Assembly (NCBI GenBank): GCA_902620465.1
Contig: CACNIF010000001.1
Span: 305,696-369,695, forward strand
DNA length: 64,000 nt
Direction: 5' to 3'
From: an uncultured Pelagibacteraceae bacterium
GTDB taxonomy: Bacteria; Pseudomonadota; Alphaproteobacteria; Pelagibacterales; Pelagibacteraceae
Below, one piece after another: positions 24,983 to 34,867 of this stretch. Both the position numbers and the translations under genes were made by a program. A model generated the notes under the pieces. That model ran no database searches and was not told where the DNA came from. It saw only the letters and a program-made list of their open reading frames with translations. The first letter of the stretch is position 1; each line of letters opens with the position of its first letter.

Positions 24983-25285
24983 ATGTTTGCGATAAGTAAG
25001 ACAATAGTCTTGTTTGCAATAATTATTTCTGCTCTTTTGTTTTGGGCGACGTCAAATGTTTGTAGATATAATTTTACAATTGAAAAAAAAACAAATTAGC
25101 TTAATATTATTTCAGAAGATATATTCCAAACGCTTCCAATAGCAAAAGTTTATTACTTTAGAGAATTAAATTGTAATAACGTTGATACCATTTAGAATTT
25201 TAACAGAATTATTAATAATTTTAACGCAATTACAGTTTTGATTTATCAAGAGTTAACTACAGATATAAGAGGAGAGCCTAATTAA
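24983..25285 (+). pseudogene. small reading frame interrupted by two in-frame TAG codons
   Basis: Reads MFAISKTIVLFAIIISALLFWATSNVCRYNFTIEKKTN*LNIISEDIFQTLPIAKVYYFRELNCNNVDTI*NFNRIINNFNAITVLIYQELTTDIRGEPN* (TAG at 25097 and 25193, TAA at 25283). Confidence 0.45.
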
Positions 25286-25483
25286 AATAAAAAAATGTGT
25301 TTTAAAGAAATTTTTTTAATAAATCATGTAAGAAATTTAATTATTATCCAATTTTCGCTCAAAAAGAGAAAAAAACTATATTTTTTTTTAAAAAAAGGCT
25401 CAATTTGTAATTGAATAGATAGTTTTTTAATAAATTGAATATTAAATTTACAATTTTTGAGTGTAGTATTAATAAAACATTTA

Positions 25484-25797
25484 ACTCTAACACATAAATT
25501 TAAAACTCTAACACAAAAAAGTTTAAATTTAGCATGATTTTAATTTTTGTTGATTTTATTGACTTTTTTAAAAAAAATTAAAATATAATACTCTAACACA
25601 ATTTAAAATTTATTATTTGTGTTAGAGTTTATTAAAAATTTAAATAAAAAAAAAAGTTAAATAAATATTTTAATTTTTAAAAAATGGCTATTTTACTTAC
25701 TTTTTTAACATTAAGCCCATTTTGAACATATATTTTATAATTTTGTGTTAGACTAAATAATAATTTTGTGTTAGAGATTCGTTAAATTGTGTTAGAG
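25484..25797. repeat. cluster of seven copies of CTCTAACACA / TGTGTTAGAG (one copy ends in C)
   Basis: Forward copies at 25485, 25506, 25591; reverse-complement copies at 25618, 25744 (TGTGTTAGAC), 25767, 25788. Confidence 0.9.
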
Positions 25798-25816
25798 AAA
25801 AAATTATAAGTTGTTT

Positions 25817-28258
25817 ATGAACGATCAAGACGACGAAAAAAAAATTATTGATGAAGATAAGTCTCAGTCTGAATCTGAGAATCAATCTAAAGTTGATGAA
25901 AATAATCAACCTGAAGGTGTAGATAATCAAAAAAATGATCCTATCCTTGAATCAAATCAAAATAATAAGGAAAATAATGATCAAACACAAAATTTAGATA
26001 CATCTAGTGATAAAAAAGATGAAAATAAAATTTTAGATAATCAAAATGATGAAAAAAGTTTAGAATCAAGTCAGAACAACGATCAAGAAACCACCCAACA
26101 ACAAACATCCGAGCCTTCAAGTGAAAAAAAAGATGAAAATAATGGATCCTCGCATGAGGTAATCCATAAGAAAGACGGAAGGTTGCATATTTATATCCGA
26201 CAAGACAAATACAAAGGTGAATTAAAATCAAAAAATTGGGTTGGAAGACTTTATCATGATGGAAAACAAAAAATTTCATCATCAGGAACTCCTAATTTGG
26301 AGGAAGCAATACCAATTTTAGAAAAATGGTTTGATGACGTTGTTGCGGGAAAAGAAAAAGAAAAAGAAATTCAAGAGCTACCTGTTAAAACTGAAGAAAC
26401 ATCTGTTCAACCAGAAACTTCAACTCAAATTGTTAATAAAGAACAAACGAGTCAAACAACTACGTTAACCGAACCTAAAATTGACTCTCCTATTTTAAAT
26501 CAATCACCAGAGGACGAACAAGAAAATAAAAAATCAAAATTTGCTTTTTTAGATAATATAAAAAATATTAAATTTAAAAAGCCAAGCTTCTTAGAAAAAA
26601 GTTCAGTTTCAAAACCATCACTCAAAACTAATGAACTTTCGAAAAAAGTTACTAGTTTTTTTAAATCTAAAATTGGAAAGTCAGCAGTTAAAGGGGAGGA
26701 AATTGTTGGAGTTGAAATTACAAACAAAGAAATAAGATTAGCTCAAGTATCAACTAATAAATCAAATCAATGGGTATTAGATAAATTTTATGCTCACCCA
26801 GTTGACTTACCAGATGATGCAAATGTTTTAGATAATGGAGAAAAATTAGGAGCAGAACTTACAATTGCATTACAAAAATCTAAAATTACAACATTAAATG
26901 CTGCAATTGCTATACCTGTCACAAGTGCAATTATAAGAGTTGTAACAGCACCATTGATGAAAGAAGAGGAATTGCAAAAAGCTATTGAAACTAATTCACT
27001 TTGGGAAAATTTAGTTCAGTTAACTGATAACTTAGATGACTATTCAATTTTCCATCAAGTTATTAATAGGAATGAAAAAGCTAATACAATGGATATTTTA
27101 TTTGTTGCTTCAAAGCTGGCTGATATAAATAATTATACCTCTATAATCAAGCAAAGTAATCTCAACCCAGTTATAATTGATGTAAAATGCTTTGCATTAA
27201 AATCTGCTGTCGACCAAATAAATCAAATCTCAAATAAAACGGATGATGTAAATCTTACTGCGGTTTTAGAATTTGGTTTAGATGAGAATTATTTAATGAT
27301 TTTATATGATAATAACCCAATAATTACTGATATTTTTTTAAGAGGCCAAGATAGAAAAATATTATTAGAGTCACAAGATGTTGAAGAAAAAGAAGCATTA
27401 GTAAGAAGATTTTTAACTCAAGTAAAACAAGCGGTTCAAGATTTTGAAACCAAATATGAGAGAAGAATAAGAAACATAAAAGTAGTCTCAGATTTAAAAA
27501 ATGTTGAGGATTTTTTGTCAAGTTTTAGAAAGGGACTACTAAATGTTGGTTTTAACTTATTTGATCCAATTGATGGATTGTTAATCCCTCAGCAAAATAA
27601 AGAAAAAGTAGATTTAATTAACAGATCATACTTATCATCGGTTGTAGGTCTTGCTTTTAGAAAATTGGATGTATTTGGTTATTATAAATTTGTTACTGCC
27701 GTTAAAAATATAAACTTACTTCCTAACAGAAAAGGCATGATTAAAGAAAAAAAGATGAAAGCCTTTTCAAGTTTTGCTTTCAAAGGTATAGCTGCTTCAG
27801 TAGCAGCAATATATGTAATTCTCTTTGGTTTATCTTTCTGGAACATCCAATCTTACAATAAAAAACTAATTAATTATGATACTGTCCTAGAAACTCATAA
27901 AGCTAAAACATCTGAACAAAAGAAAATTAAAAAAGAGTTAGCTATAATTACAAATACTTTAAAATTAAGTAAAAGTTTAAAATCAAATAAACAGAAGAGT
28001 TATAGGGTTTTAGCTCAAGTTGCTATGAGTGTTCCTAAAAGAATAAAATTTTCATCAGTTGATTACGATGGCAAAAATAAAGTAATTATCAGAGGGCAGG
28101 CTGCTACCGATCAAGACATTTTGAAGTTAATTAATAATTTAGGAACGCAGGAGTTAGTTGTGCAAGCATCACTTGGAAAAATGAATTTCAAAGGTAAGGC
28201 TGGAGACTCTGCAGATATTAAAAAAGATTTTACAGTTTTTGTGGATGTTAAGGGATAA
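25817..28258 (+). CDS. PilM-PilN fusion with long polar N-terminal extension
   Basis: PilM/actin-like region (VGVEITNKEIRLAQVS...) followed by PilN start (NINLLPNRKGMIKEKKMKAFSSF + TM helix + coiled region); ORF track starts at TTG 25811. Confidence 0.85.
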   Translation: MNDQDDEKKIIDEDKSQSESENQSKVDENNQPEGVDNQKNDPILESNQNNKENNDQTQNLDTSSDKKDENKILDNQNDEKSLESSQNNDQETTQQQTSEPSSEKKDENNGSSHEVIHKKDGRLHIYIRQDKYKGELKSKNWVGRLYHDGKQKISSSGTPNLEEAIPILEKWFDDVVAGKEKEKEIQELPVKTEETSVQPETSTQIVNKEQTSQTTTLTEPKIDSPILNQSPEDEQENKKSKFAFLDNIKNIKFKKPSFLEKSSVSKPSLKTNELSKKVTSFFKSKIGKSAVKGEEIVGVEITNKEIRLAQVSTNKSNQWVLDKFYAHPVDLPDDANVLDNGEKLGAELTIALQKSKITTLNAAIAIPVTSAIIRVVTAPLMKEEELQKAIETNSLWENLVQLTDNLDDYSIFHQVINRNEKANTMDILFVASKLADINNYTSIIKQSNLNPVIIDVKCFALKSAVDQINQISNKTDDVNLTAVLEFGLDENYLMILYDNNPIITDIFLRGQDRKILLESQDVEEKEALVRRFLTQVKQAVQDFETKYERRIRNIKVVSDLKNVEDFLSSFRKGLLNVGFNLFDPIDGLLIPQQNKEKVDLINRSYLSSVVGLAFRKLDVFGYYKFVTAVKNINLLPNRKGMIKEKKMKAFSSFAFKGIAASVAAIYVILFGLSFWNIQSYNKKLINYDTVLETHKAKTSEQKKIKKELAIITNTLKLSKSLKSNKQKSYRVLAQVAMSVPKRIKFSSVDYDGKNKVIIRGQAATDQDILKLINNLGTQELVVQASLGKMNFKGKAGDSADIKKDFTVFVDVKG

Positions 28259-28261
28259 TTT

Positions 28262-28963
28262 ATGGATTTAAAAAATATTAATTTAGATTTAAAGAACATC
28301 GATTTAGAAAGTATAAAAGCTAAAATTAAATCGATAGATAAAAAAATTCTAATTAAATTTGGTATTGGATTTTTATCAATTATTATATTCTTAATAATTT
28401 ATTACGCTGTTTTAAGCCCTATCGTTGAAAAGAAAAAAGCTCAGTTAGATAACATGCAGAAAAAACAAGCTGAGATAACAAAGATGAATCAAGACATCAA
28501 ATCTAGTAAAGCTAAAATAAAAAAACTTACTCCTCGATATGAACAATATTCTACTTTATTCCATAGCAAAGCCGAGGTTGAGGGTCTTTACGATACACTA
28601 AGTCAATTCGCAGGGATTAACAACTTAGTCATTTCAAAGATTGAAAAGGGCAAACCAAAGGCCATAACAAAGGCATCAGCTATTGCTTCTACAGAAAAGA
28701 AGAAAAAGAAGAAAAAGAGAAAAAGTAGAAAGAAAGTTGATACTGGTGTTAAAAAAAATATTGCTTATTACAGAATACCTGTAAATTTTCAAATAAAGGG
28801 CAATTTTCTTGGATATATTAAGTTTAAGAGACAAGTGGCCATGTCTCAAAAAATGTTAAATTTTGACAAAGAAACAATTAAAGTGATAAAAGGGGATACA
28901 ACCAGTACGGTAGCTGTAACTGGTGTATTAACAATAGTGGGTTTACCAGATGAATTTTTTTAG
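28262..28963 (+). CDS. pilO: type IV pilus inner-membrane protein PilO
   Basis: TM helix then coiled coil and LYDTLSQFAGINNLVISKI / YYRIPVNFQIKGNFLGYIKFKRQVA; directly after PilN region. Confidence 0.85.
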   Translation: MDLKNINLDLKNIDLESIKAKIKSIDKKILIKFGIGFLSIIIFLIIYYAVLSPIVEKKKAQLDNMQKKQAEITKMNQDIKSSKAKIKKLTPRYEQYSTLFHSKAEVEGLYDTLSQFAGINNLVISKIEKGKPKAITKASAIASTEKKKKKKKRKSRKKVDTGVKKNIAYYRIPVNFQIKGNFLGYIKFKRQVAMSQKMLNFDKETIKVIKGDTTSTVAVTGVLTIVGLPDEFF

Positions 28964-29456
28964 GCTCATATTTTTGGTTATAATAGTTATCACTTTCTCA
29001 CAGAAAGTAATGTCAGATAGTCACGACCAAAACATTGTTGAAAAGGCAAAAGAAATTAATAAACAAGTAAAAGAGAAGCAAGCAGCACAACAAGAGAACA
29101 TTAAAAAAGAAACAGACCAAATTGTTGTAAAAGAAGAACCGTTACCTTTAAATGATCCATTTGCTGGAGATGCGTCAACATCTAGTGATATAGTTACAGA
29201 AGTAACACCTACATCCAGTGCAGTAAAATTAAGATCTTATAAACTTGTTGGATCATTTTCCGCTCAAGATAATAGTTTCATTACTTTAGTTGATGACAAT
29301 GGTGAATTTATGACAGTAGAATTATTTGAAGAAGTCTTAAGTGGTGTGAAACTTGTTGACGTTAGTATAAAAAGAGCAGTTTTTGAAAAAGCTGACGATA
29401 ACCAGTACATAATTATGAATTTTAAAAATCAAATAAAAGAGGCAAATGAATTTTAA
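28950..29456 (+). CDS. pilP: PilP-like pilotin/lipoprotein-position protein
   Basis: Synteny between pilO and pilQ; PLNDPF, SYKLVGSFSAQDNSFITLVDDNGEFMTV. Confidence 0.75.
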   Translation: MNFFRLIFLVIIVITFSQKVMSDSHDQNIVEKAKEINKQVKEKQAAQQENIKKETDQIVVKEEPLPLNDPFAGDASTSSDIVTEVTPTSSAVKLRSYKLVGSFSAQDNSFITLVDDNGEFMTVELFEEVLSGVKLVDVSIKRAVFEKADDNQYIIMNFKNQIKEANEF

Positions 29457-30984
29457 AAATACCAAACTTTTTATTTTATTTAGTTTTTTTTCAGCTTTGC
29501 TTTTAACTGGTTGTGCCACTGACGGTAAATTTGGAACAAAAAAATTTAAACATAACACTCCTTTAATAAAAGAAGACATAAAGAAGAAAGGTAAAATAGA
29601 AGTTGATAAGACCGCAAAGATGGGGCCAAAACCAGCTGAGGCTGATGTAATTAAACTTGGTAAAAGAAAACAAATTTCTTCACAGAAATCAAGAAACTAT
29701 TTGTTAATTGGTGAGGAATATGAATTATTAAAGCAAAATATTTCATTTAATTTTAAAAATCTAGATTATAGAACAGCAATAGAATTAATGGCAAAAGCAG
29801 GTGAGATAAATATTCTCATTGGTGATGAAGTTGCCGGCTCAGTTACAGCACAACTGATTGATATTCCATGGGATAAAGCTTTTAATGCACTCTTAGATCT
29901 AAAAAACTATGCAGCTGACTTTGATGTTCAAAGTAATTTAATAAGAGTTCACTCTCCATCAAATTTGACTCAACAAGAATCTACAAAATCAGCTAGAGCT
30001 TCAGCTGTAAGGAAAAAAGTTGAACTAGAGGACTCTGTAGAGCCATTAATTTCAGAAATATTCAGACTTTATTATATAAGCCCTGCTGAGGCCAAAGCTA
30101 CTTTAGATGAGTTATTTAAAGCAGCAGATGGAGGAATTTCTTTAGTTCAAATTACTGAAGAAAAAACTACAAGATCGATTATTGCAAGAGGAAAAGAAAA
30201 AGATTTAGACGTAGTTGATAAAATAATTAAAGAAATTGATGTTAGAACAAGACAAGTCTTAATTGAAGCTTTTATTGTTGAGGCAAATTCAGATTTCGAA
30301 AGAGCATTAGGTACTGCTCTTGGTGGATACTATAGAAGACAGGGTGAGATAATAGGTGGTGTTCAAGCAGGATCATCAGGAGATGCAGATATAGGTGCAG
30401 CTACTGCTGTTATAGGTTCTACTACTGACTCCATAACAAATTTTGGAGCAGCTGGTAAGACAAGTGGTATTGGAATATTAAAGAAGACAGGATCTGCAGT
30501 TTTAAAGACCGAAATAACTGCACTAGAGTCTCAGGGGATGGGAAAAACTATATCTAATCCAAAAATATTTACTTTAGATAACCAGGTCGCAACTATCACA
30601 CAAGGTGAAGAAATACCTTACGCTTCTAGTTCAGCAGAGGGTTCAGATACCTCCTTTAAGGAAGCAGCATTAAAAATGACTGTTACACCAAGTATTATTG
30701 GAGATGGAAATGTTCTTTTGGATATCCAAGTTAATAATGATACGCCTAATAGATCTAATCCAGGAGATCCTGCGATCAATAAAATGGAAATTAGCACAAA
30801 ATTATTAATAGCTGATGGCGATATTGTAGTTATAGGTGGTATTAAAAAGAATGCTTTAACTAACAGCAAACAACAAACTCCTGGGGTAGGAGACGTTCCA
30901 GTTGTTGGAAATTTATTTAAAGGTAAATCAAACACTGATAACATGGATGAATTATTAGTGTTTATCGCACCAAGGATTTTATAG
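29446..30984 (+). CDS. pilQ: type IV pilus secretin
   Basis: Lipobox-like LLLTGCAT; NFKNLDYRTAIELMAKAGEINILIGDEV; VLIEAFIVEANSDFERALG; GEEIPYASSSAEGSDTSFKEAALKMTVTPSI; secretin C-terminus. Confidence 0.93.
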   Translation: MNFKNTKLFILFSFFSALLLTGCATDGKFGTKKFKHNTPLIKEDIKKKGKIEVDKTAKMGPKPAEADVIKLGKRKQISSQKSRNYLLIGEEYELLKQNISFNFKNLDYRTAIELMAKAGEINILIGDEVAGSVTAQLIDIPWDKAFNALLDLKNYAADFDVQSNLIRVHSPSNLTQQESTKSARASAVRKKVELEDSVEPLISEIFRLYYISPAEAKATLDELFKAADGGISLVQITEEKTTRSIIARGKEKDLDVVDKIIKEIDVRTRQVLIEAFIVEANSDFERALGTALGGYYRRQGEIIGGVQAGSSGDADIGAATAVIGSTTDSITNFGAAGKTSGIGILKKTGSAVLKTEITALESQGMGKTISNPKIFTLDNQVATITQGEEIPYASSSAEGSDTSFKEAALKMTVTPSIIGDGNVLLDIQVNNDTPNRSNPGDPAINKMEISTKLLIADGDIVVIGGIKKNALTNSKQQTPGVGDVPVVGNLFKGKSNTDNMDELLVFIAPRIL

Positions 30985-32736
30985 ATGCTTAAAATTAGCA
31001 GAGAAAGTGAAATTAATTTGATCAATGTGCTAATTGATAACGATATTATTTCTGGAAAAGATTTAATTAACATTAAAAAGATTAGCACTGAGGGAAATAA
31101 ATCTCAGATAGATGCAGTATTTGAACTCAAGCTCACTGATGAAAATAAAATTTTAGATGTTTTGGTAAAAGAACAAAGTCTTGAAATTGTAGATCTTTCT
31201 AAAATTCAAATAAGCGATGAAATTAAAAGTGTGCTACCCTCAAATTACATAAACGTAAATTTTGTAGCGCCCTTTAAGGTTGAGGGTAAAACTCTTCACA
31301 TTGCGATTTCAGATAGTTCAAAGCTTGGTCTTATGAGAAATTTGAAAGCAATTACAAAAAAAAATATAGAGCTACACGCTGCAAAAGTTTCTCAAATTTC
31401 AGAGTTTATTGAAAAACTTCAATCAGAAAGTGGAGACGTTACAACTGCAACAATTAGACAAGAGAATAAAGAGAAAACAAAAACCTTTGACTCTGATTTA
31501 GGTGAGGCGGGTGAAGTTTTAGAAAAAGCTCCCGAAGAAGATATAGAAGCAATCGAAAACGAGTCGGAAGTAATAAAATTTAGTACAGCAGTTGTGGCAG
31601 AGGCTATTAAATCAGGTGTCAGTGATATTCATATCGAACCGTACAGATTTAGCTCAAGAGTTAGATACAGATTAGACGGAATGCTCCAAGAGCAGGAACA
31701 ATATAAAAAATTTCTTCATGATAATTATGGAGCGGTTGTTACAAGATTTAAAATAATGGGTAAATTAGATATTGCTGAAAGAAGATTACCTCAAGATGGA
31801 GCAATAAATTTTAAGATAGATGGTAAAGTTGTTGATTTACGATTATCGATTTTACCAACCGCTAATAATGAGAGAATAGTAATGCGGGTTTTAAATAAAG
31901 ATGCTGGTGACATAACTTTAGAGCAATTAAACTTTGAAGATGTTGATTTACAGAATTTAAGAAAAGCAATTCATGGAACTCAAGGTTTAATACTTGTAAC
32001 TGGACCAACAGGATCTGGTAAATCAACAACTCTTTATAGTATTTTAAAAGAGGTGAGTAAGCCTCACTTAAATATTCTAACAGCCGAGGATCCTGTTGAA
32101 TATGAATTAGATGGTGTAGGACAAGTTCAGATAAAAGATGACATTGGATTAAGTTTTGCTGCTGCTTTGAGATCTTTTTTAAGACAAGACCCGGAAATAA
32201 TACTTGTCGGGGAGATGAGAGATAAAGAAACAGTTGATATCGGACTGAAGGCTGCACTCACTGGTCACTTAGTATTTAGTACTTTGCACACGAATGACGC
32301 TCCAAGCACTATAACTAGATTACAAAACATGGGCACTCCTGATTATTTAATAAGTGCTGCTTGCCAATTGGTTTTAGCACAAAGACTAGCAAGAAGGACC
32401 TGCAAAGATTGTAGAGTTCCAGATGACGATGTTAATCCAAAAGTTTTGCAAGACCTAGGCTTTACAGCAGAATTGGCTTCAAGAGTAAAAGCTCTCAAAG
32501 GCAAAGGTTGTCCTAAATGTAAAGACACTGGTTATAAAGGAAGACAAGGTCTATACGAAATTTTGGTTGTCTCAAAACCAGTTAAAGAGGCAATACTTAG
32601 AAAAGCAACAACACCTGAGCTAAGAGAAATTGCAGTTAAAGAGGGCTTTCAAACCATGCAAGATATGGGAAGAAGACTAATTGCTAATGGTGAGCTTAAT
32701 TTTAGGGAATATGAGCGGGTTTTAACTACCTCATAA
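30985..32736 (+). CDS. pilB: type IV pilus assembly ATPase
   Basis: SDIHIEPY; GPTGSGKSTTLYSIL; RSFLRQDPEIILVGEMRDKETVDIGLKAALTGHLVFSTLHTNDAPSTITRL; zinc motif CKDC...CPKC. Confidence 0.95.
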   Translation: MLKISRESEINLINVLIDNDIISGKDLINIKKISTEGNKSQIDAVFELKLTDENKILDVLVKEQSLEIVDLSKIQISDEIKSVLPSNYINVNFVAPFKVEGKTLHIAISDSSKLGLMRNLKAITKKNIELHAAKVSQISEFIEKLQSESGDVTTATIRQENKEKTKTFDSDLGEAGEVLEKAPEEDIEAIENESEVIKFSTAVVAEAIKSGVSDIHIEPYRFSSRVRYRLDGMLQEQEQYKKFLHDNYGAVVTRFKIMGKLDIAERRLPQDGAINFKIDGKVVDLRLSILPTANNERIVMRVLNKDAGDITLEQLNFEDVDLQNLRKAIHGTQGLILVTGPTGSGKSTTLYSILKEVSKPHLNILTAEDPVEYELDGVGQVQIKDDIGLSFAAALRSFLRQDPEIILVGEMRDKETVDIGLKAALTGHLVFSTLHTNDAPSTITRLQNMGTPDYLISAACQLVLAQRLARRTCKDCRVPDDDVNPKVLQDLGFTAELASRVKALKGKGCPKCKDTGYKGRQGLYEILVVSKPVKEAILRKATTPELREIAVKEGFQTMQDMGRRLIANGELNFREYERVLTTS

Positions 32737-32758
32737 TTATTATATAGTCTAAAGAGTC

Positions 32759-33994
32759 ATGGAAGCATTTACTTATAAAGGCATTGCAGATGGTAAATAC
32801 GTTGAGGGCGATATTGAGGCTATCAATCAAGAGGAAGCATCTCATAAGCTTAAAGAGCAAAAAATTATTATTACTAATTTAATAAGATCAAAAAAGAAAA
32901 AAGTAGAAACCAAAGCTAAAGCAAAAGGTAAAGGCTTTTCTTTTCGTAAACCAAAAGTCAAAGTGGAAGATGTCTTAATTTTTTCTAAGCAATTTGCAAC
33001 AATGGTTAAAGCGGGCTTACCAATATTAGAGGTTTTAGCCATGTTGAGAGATCAGTTGGAGAGTCCAGCTATTAAAGAAGTAATCGAAGATATAAGGAAA
33101 AGCCTAGAGGGAGGGGTAACACTTTCTAAATGTTTTGAAAAATATCCTCAATATTTTGATAACGTTTATTGTAATTTGATAAAAGCTGGAGAAGCCAGTG
33201 GTAAGTTGGATGTATTCTTAATGAAAATTGTAGACGCTCTTGAAAAAAAAGAAAAGATAAAAAAGAAAATAAAATCTGCACTCATGTATCCTGCTATAAT
33301 GTTTTCTGTAGCAATAACTGTTAGTGCATTTATGTTAATCAAAGTTGTTCCTGTTTTTGCAAAAATGTATGATGGAATGGGTTTAGATTTACCAAAACCA
33401 ACAGCAGTTATCATGTCAATGAGTGATTTTTTGAGAGGAACTGGAGGAATGGTTTTATTAATAAGTTTAATTTCCTTTTTTGTAGCATTTAAATATTTAA
33501 CAGCTAAAAATGAAAAGATTAAGTATAGATGGCACAAACAAGTTTTAAAACTACCAGTCTTTGGTGATTTAATATTAAAATCATTGCTTGCAAGAATTTC
33601 CTTAATAATGGGAAACTTGAGTGCAGCCGGAGTAAATTTATTGGAAAGTATAGAGATTGCAAAATCAGTTAGCAGCAATGTGGTTGTATCAGAGGCTTTA
33701 GAAAATGTTAAAAAAGGAGTTTTTTCTGGAGATACTTTGACAAAATTATTTTTAAAAGAACCACTCTTCCCCCCAACTTTTAGTCAATTAATTTCTGTGG
33801 GTGAGCAAACGGGGCAGTTAGATGAAATGTTTGGCTCTGTTGCAATGTATTATGAAGAAGAATTCGATGGAGCTGTCGATAATATGTCAAGTTTGATTGA
33901 ACCGATAATGATTGTTTTTATGGGAGTTATGATCGGTGGATTAATGATTGCGATGTATTCACCAATCTTTAACGTTGGAGCGTTAATAGGTTAA
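32759..33994 (+). CDS. pilC: type IV pilus inner-membrane platform protein
   Basis: FSKQFATMVKAGLPILEVLAML; SLIEPIMIVFMGVMIGGLMIAMYSPIF. Confidence 0.95.
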   Translation: MEAFTYKGIADGKYVEGDIEAINQEEASHKLKEQKIIITNLIRSKKKKVETKAKAKGKGFSFRKPKVKVEDVLIFSKQFATMVKAGLPILEVLAMLRDQLESPAIKEVIEDIRKSLEGGVTLSKCFEKYPQYFDNVYCNLIKAGEASGKLDVFLMKIVDALEKKEKIKKKIKSALMYPAIMFSVAITVSAFMLIKVVPVFAKMYDGMGLDLPKPTAVIMSMSDFLRGTGGMVLLISLISFFVAFKYLTAKNEKIKYRWHKQVLKLPVFGDLILKSLLARISLIMGNLSAAGVNLLESIEIAKSVSSNVVVSEALENVKKGVFSGDTLTKLFLKEPLFPPTFSQLISVGEQTGQLDEMFGSVAMYYEEEFDGAVDNMSSLIEPIMIVFMGVMIGGLMIAMYSPIFNVGALIG

Positions 33995-34404
33995 ATTTTT
34001 TTAGTAAGTACCAAATGGTTTACCCATTCTTTTTGGTCTTTTTTAAAAACTGCTGCATCCATGATTTGCTTTATAAAAAAAGTCCCAAGACCCCCTGGTT
34101 TAATATCATCTAATTTTCTATGTTGAATATTTTCTGGTATTACTGCTTTGCCTTTATCAAAAAAACCGATCTCTAAATCACTATTTTTAAGTGAGATTTT
34201 AATTTCCATTCTATCTGATGTTTCTGCAATATCTTTATAGGCATGCTTAACGATATTTTGTGCTGCCTCAGCAATTGCTAATACAAGTTCATCTTTTTGA
34301 TCTTGTGGTAAATTAATTTTTTCAAATACTTCTCTAGAGAAAGTTCTTACTTCTTTTAAACTAGCCGTACTTACAAGAAAATCTTTAGACTCTTCTATAT
34401 TCAT
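33991..34404 (-). CDS. RsbW-like anti-sigma-factor serine kinase (HATPase)
   Basis: ELVLAIAEAAQNIVKHAY N-box; DKGKAVIP; KPGGLGTFFIKQIMD. Confidence 0.9.
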   Translation of the reverse strand: MNIEESKDFLVSTASLKEVRTFSREVFEKINLPQDQKDELVLAIAEAAQNIVKHAYKDIAETSDRMEIKISLKNSDLEIGFFDKGKAVIPENIQHRKLDDIKPGGLGTFFIKQIMDAAVFKKDQKEWVNHLVLTKKI

Positions 34405-34703
34405 TATTCCAAGTTTAAAATCTGTTCAAGTTTTGCCATCATTATCACTTTTAAAACAGATTTACTTACCTCTTTGACAATAACCTTGGTATTATGCTCC
34501 AAAGCTTTTTGATGACTTTCAATTAAAACAGAAATTCCTGAAGAATCCATGTAGGAAACATCTTTCAAGTTTAAATGAACTTCTTTTCCTGACTCTACTA
34601 TAGGTAAAATCACCTCTTTGGCTTTTTCGGTAACGTCCATATCTATCTCTCCATTTAAAAAGACAGTGCTGACATTTCCTTCTTCTGTTACTTTATAGGT
34701 CAT
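34404..34703 (-). CDS. RsbV-like STAS anti-anti-sigma factor
   Basis: VSTVFLNGEIDMDV; VSYMDSSGISVLIESHQKA phospho-Ser motif. Confidence 0.92.
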   Translation of the reverse strand: MTYKVTEEGNVSTVFLNGEIDMDVTEKAKEVILPIVESGKEVHLNLKDVSYMDSSGISVLIESHQKALEHNTKVIVKEVSKSVLKVIMMAKLEQILNLE

Positions 34704-34753
34704 AATTATATAAAGACTGATAACATAAATAGATCTTAAAATGTATATTTTTT

Positions 34754-34767
34754 ACCCATTATGGACA
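34754..34767 (+). promoter_or_regulatory. candidate shared operator motif ACCCATTATGGACA upstream of pilA
   Basis: Similar 14-mers upstream of 25817, 35932, 39867 and (minus strand) 12536; TGGACA overlaps a possible -35, TAGATA/TATAAT downstream. Confidence 0.4.
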
Positions 34768-34867
34768 AAAAACATTTATTTTTGTTAGATAATATAATAT
34801 TTATAAAGTATTTACATATCATAAATTATTAATAAGAATTAAGTATTAATTAAAAAGAGGAACTAAA

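Noticed and set aside
24983-25285. Possible genome-wide TAG recoding suggested by the interrupted frame
   Set aside because: TAG terminates clearly intact genes here (e.g. aatA at 8753, pilY1 at 22764, minor pilin at 14758), so TAG is a normal stop.
25484-25797. CRISPR array interpretation of the CTCTAACACA repeats
   Set aside because: Repeat units are only about 10 bp, spacing is irregular, orientation changes, and no cas genes are present.
25748-25930. 60 aa minus-strand ORF upstream of pilMN
   Set aside because: Antisense of low-complexity N-terminus and of the repeat cluster; no protein-like motif.
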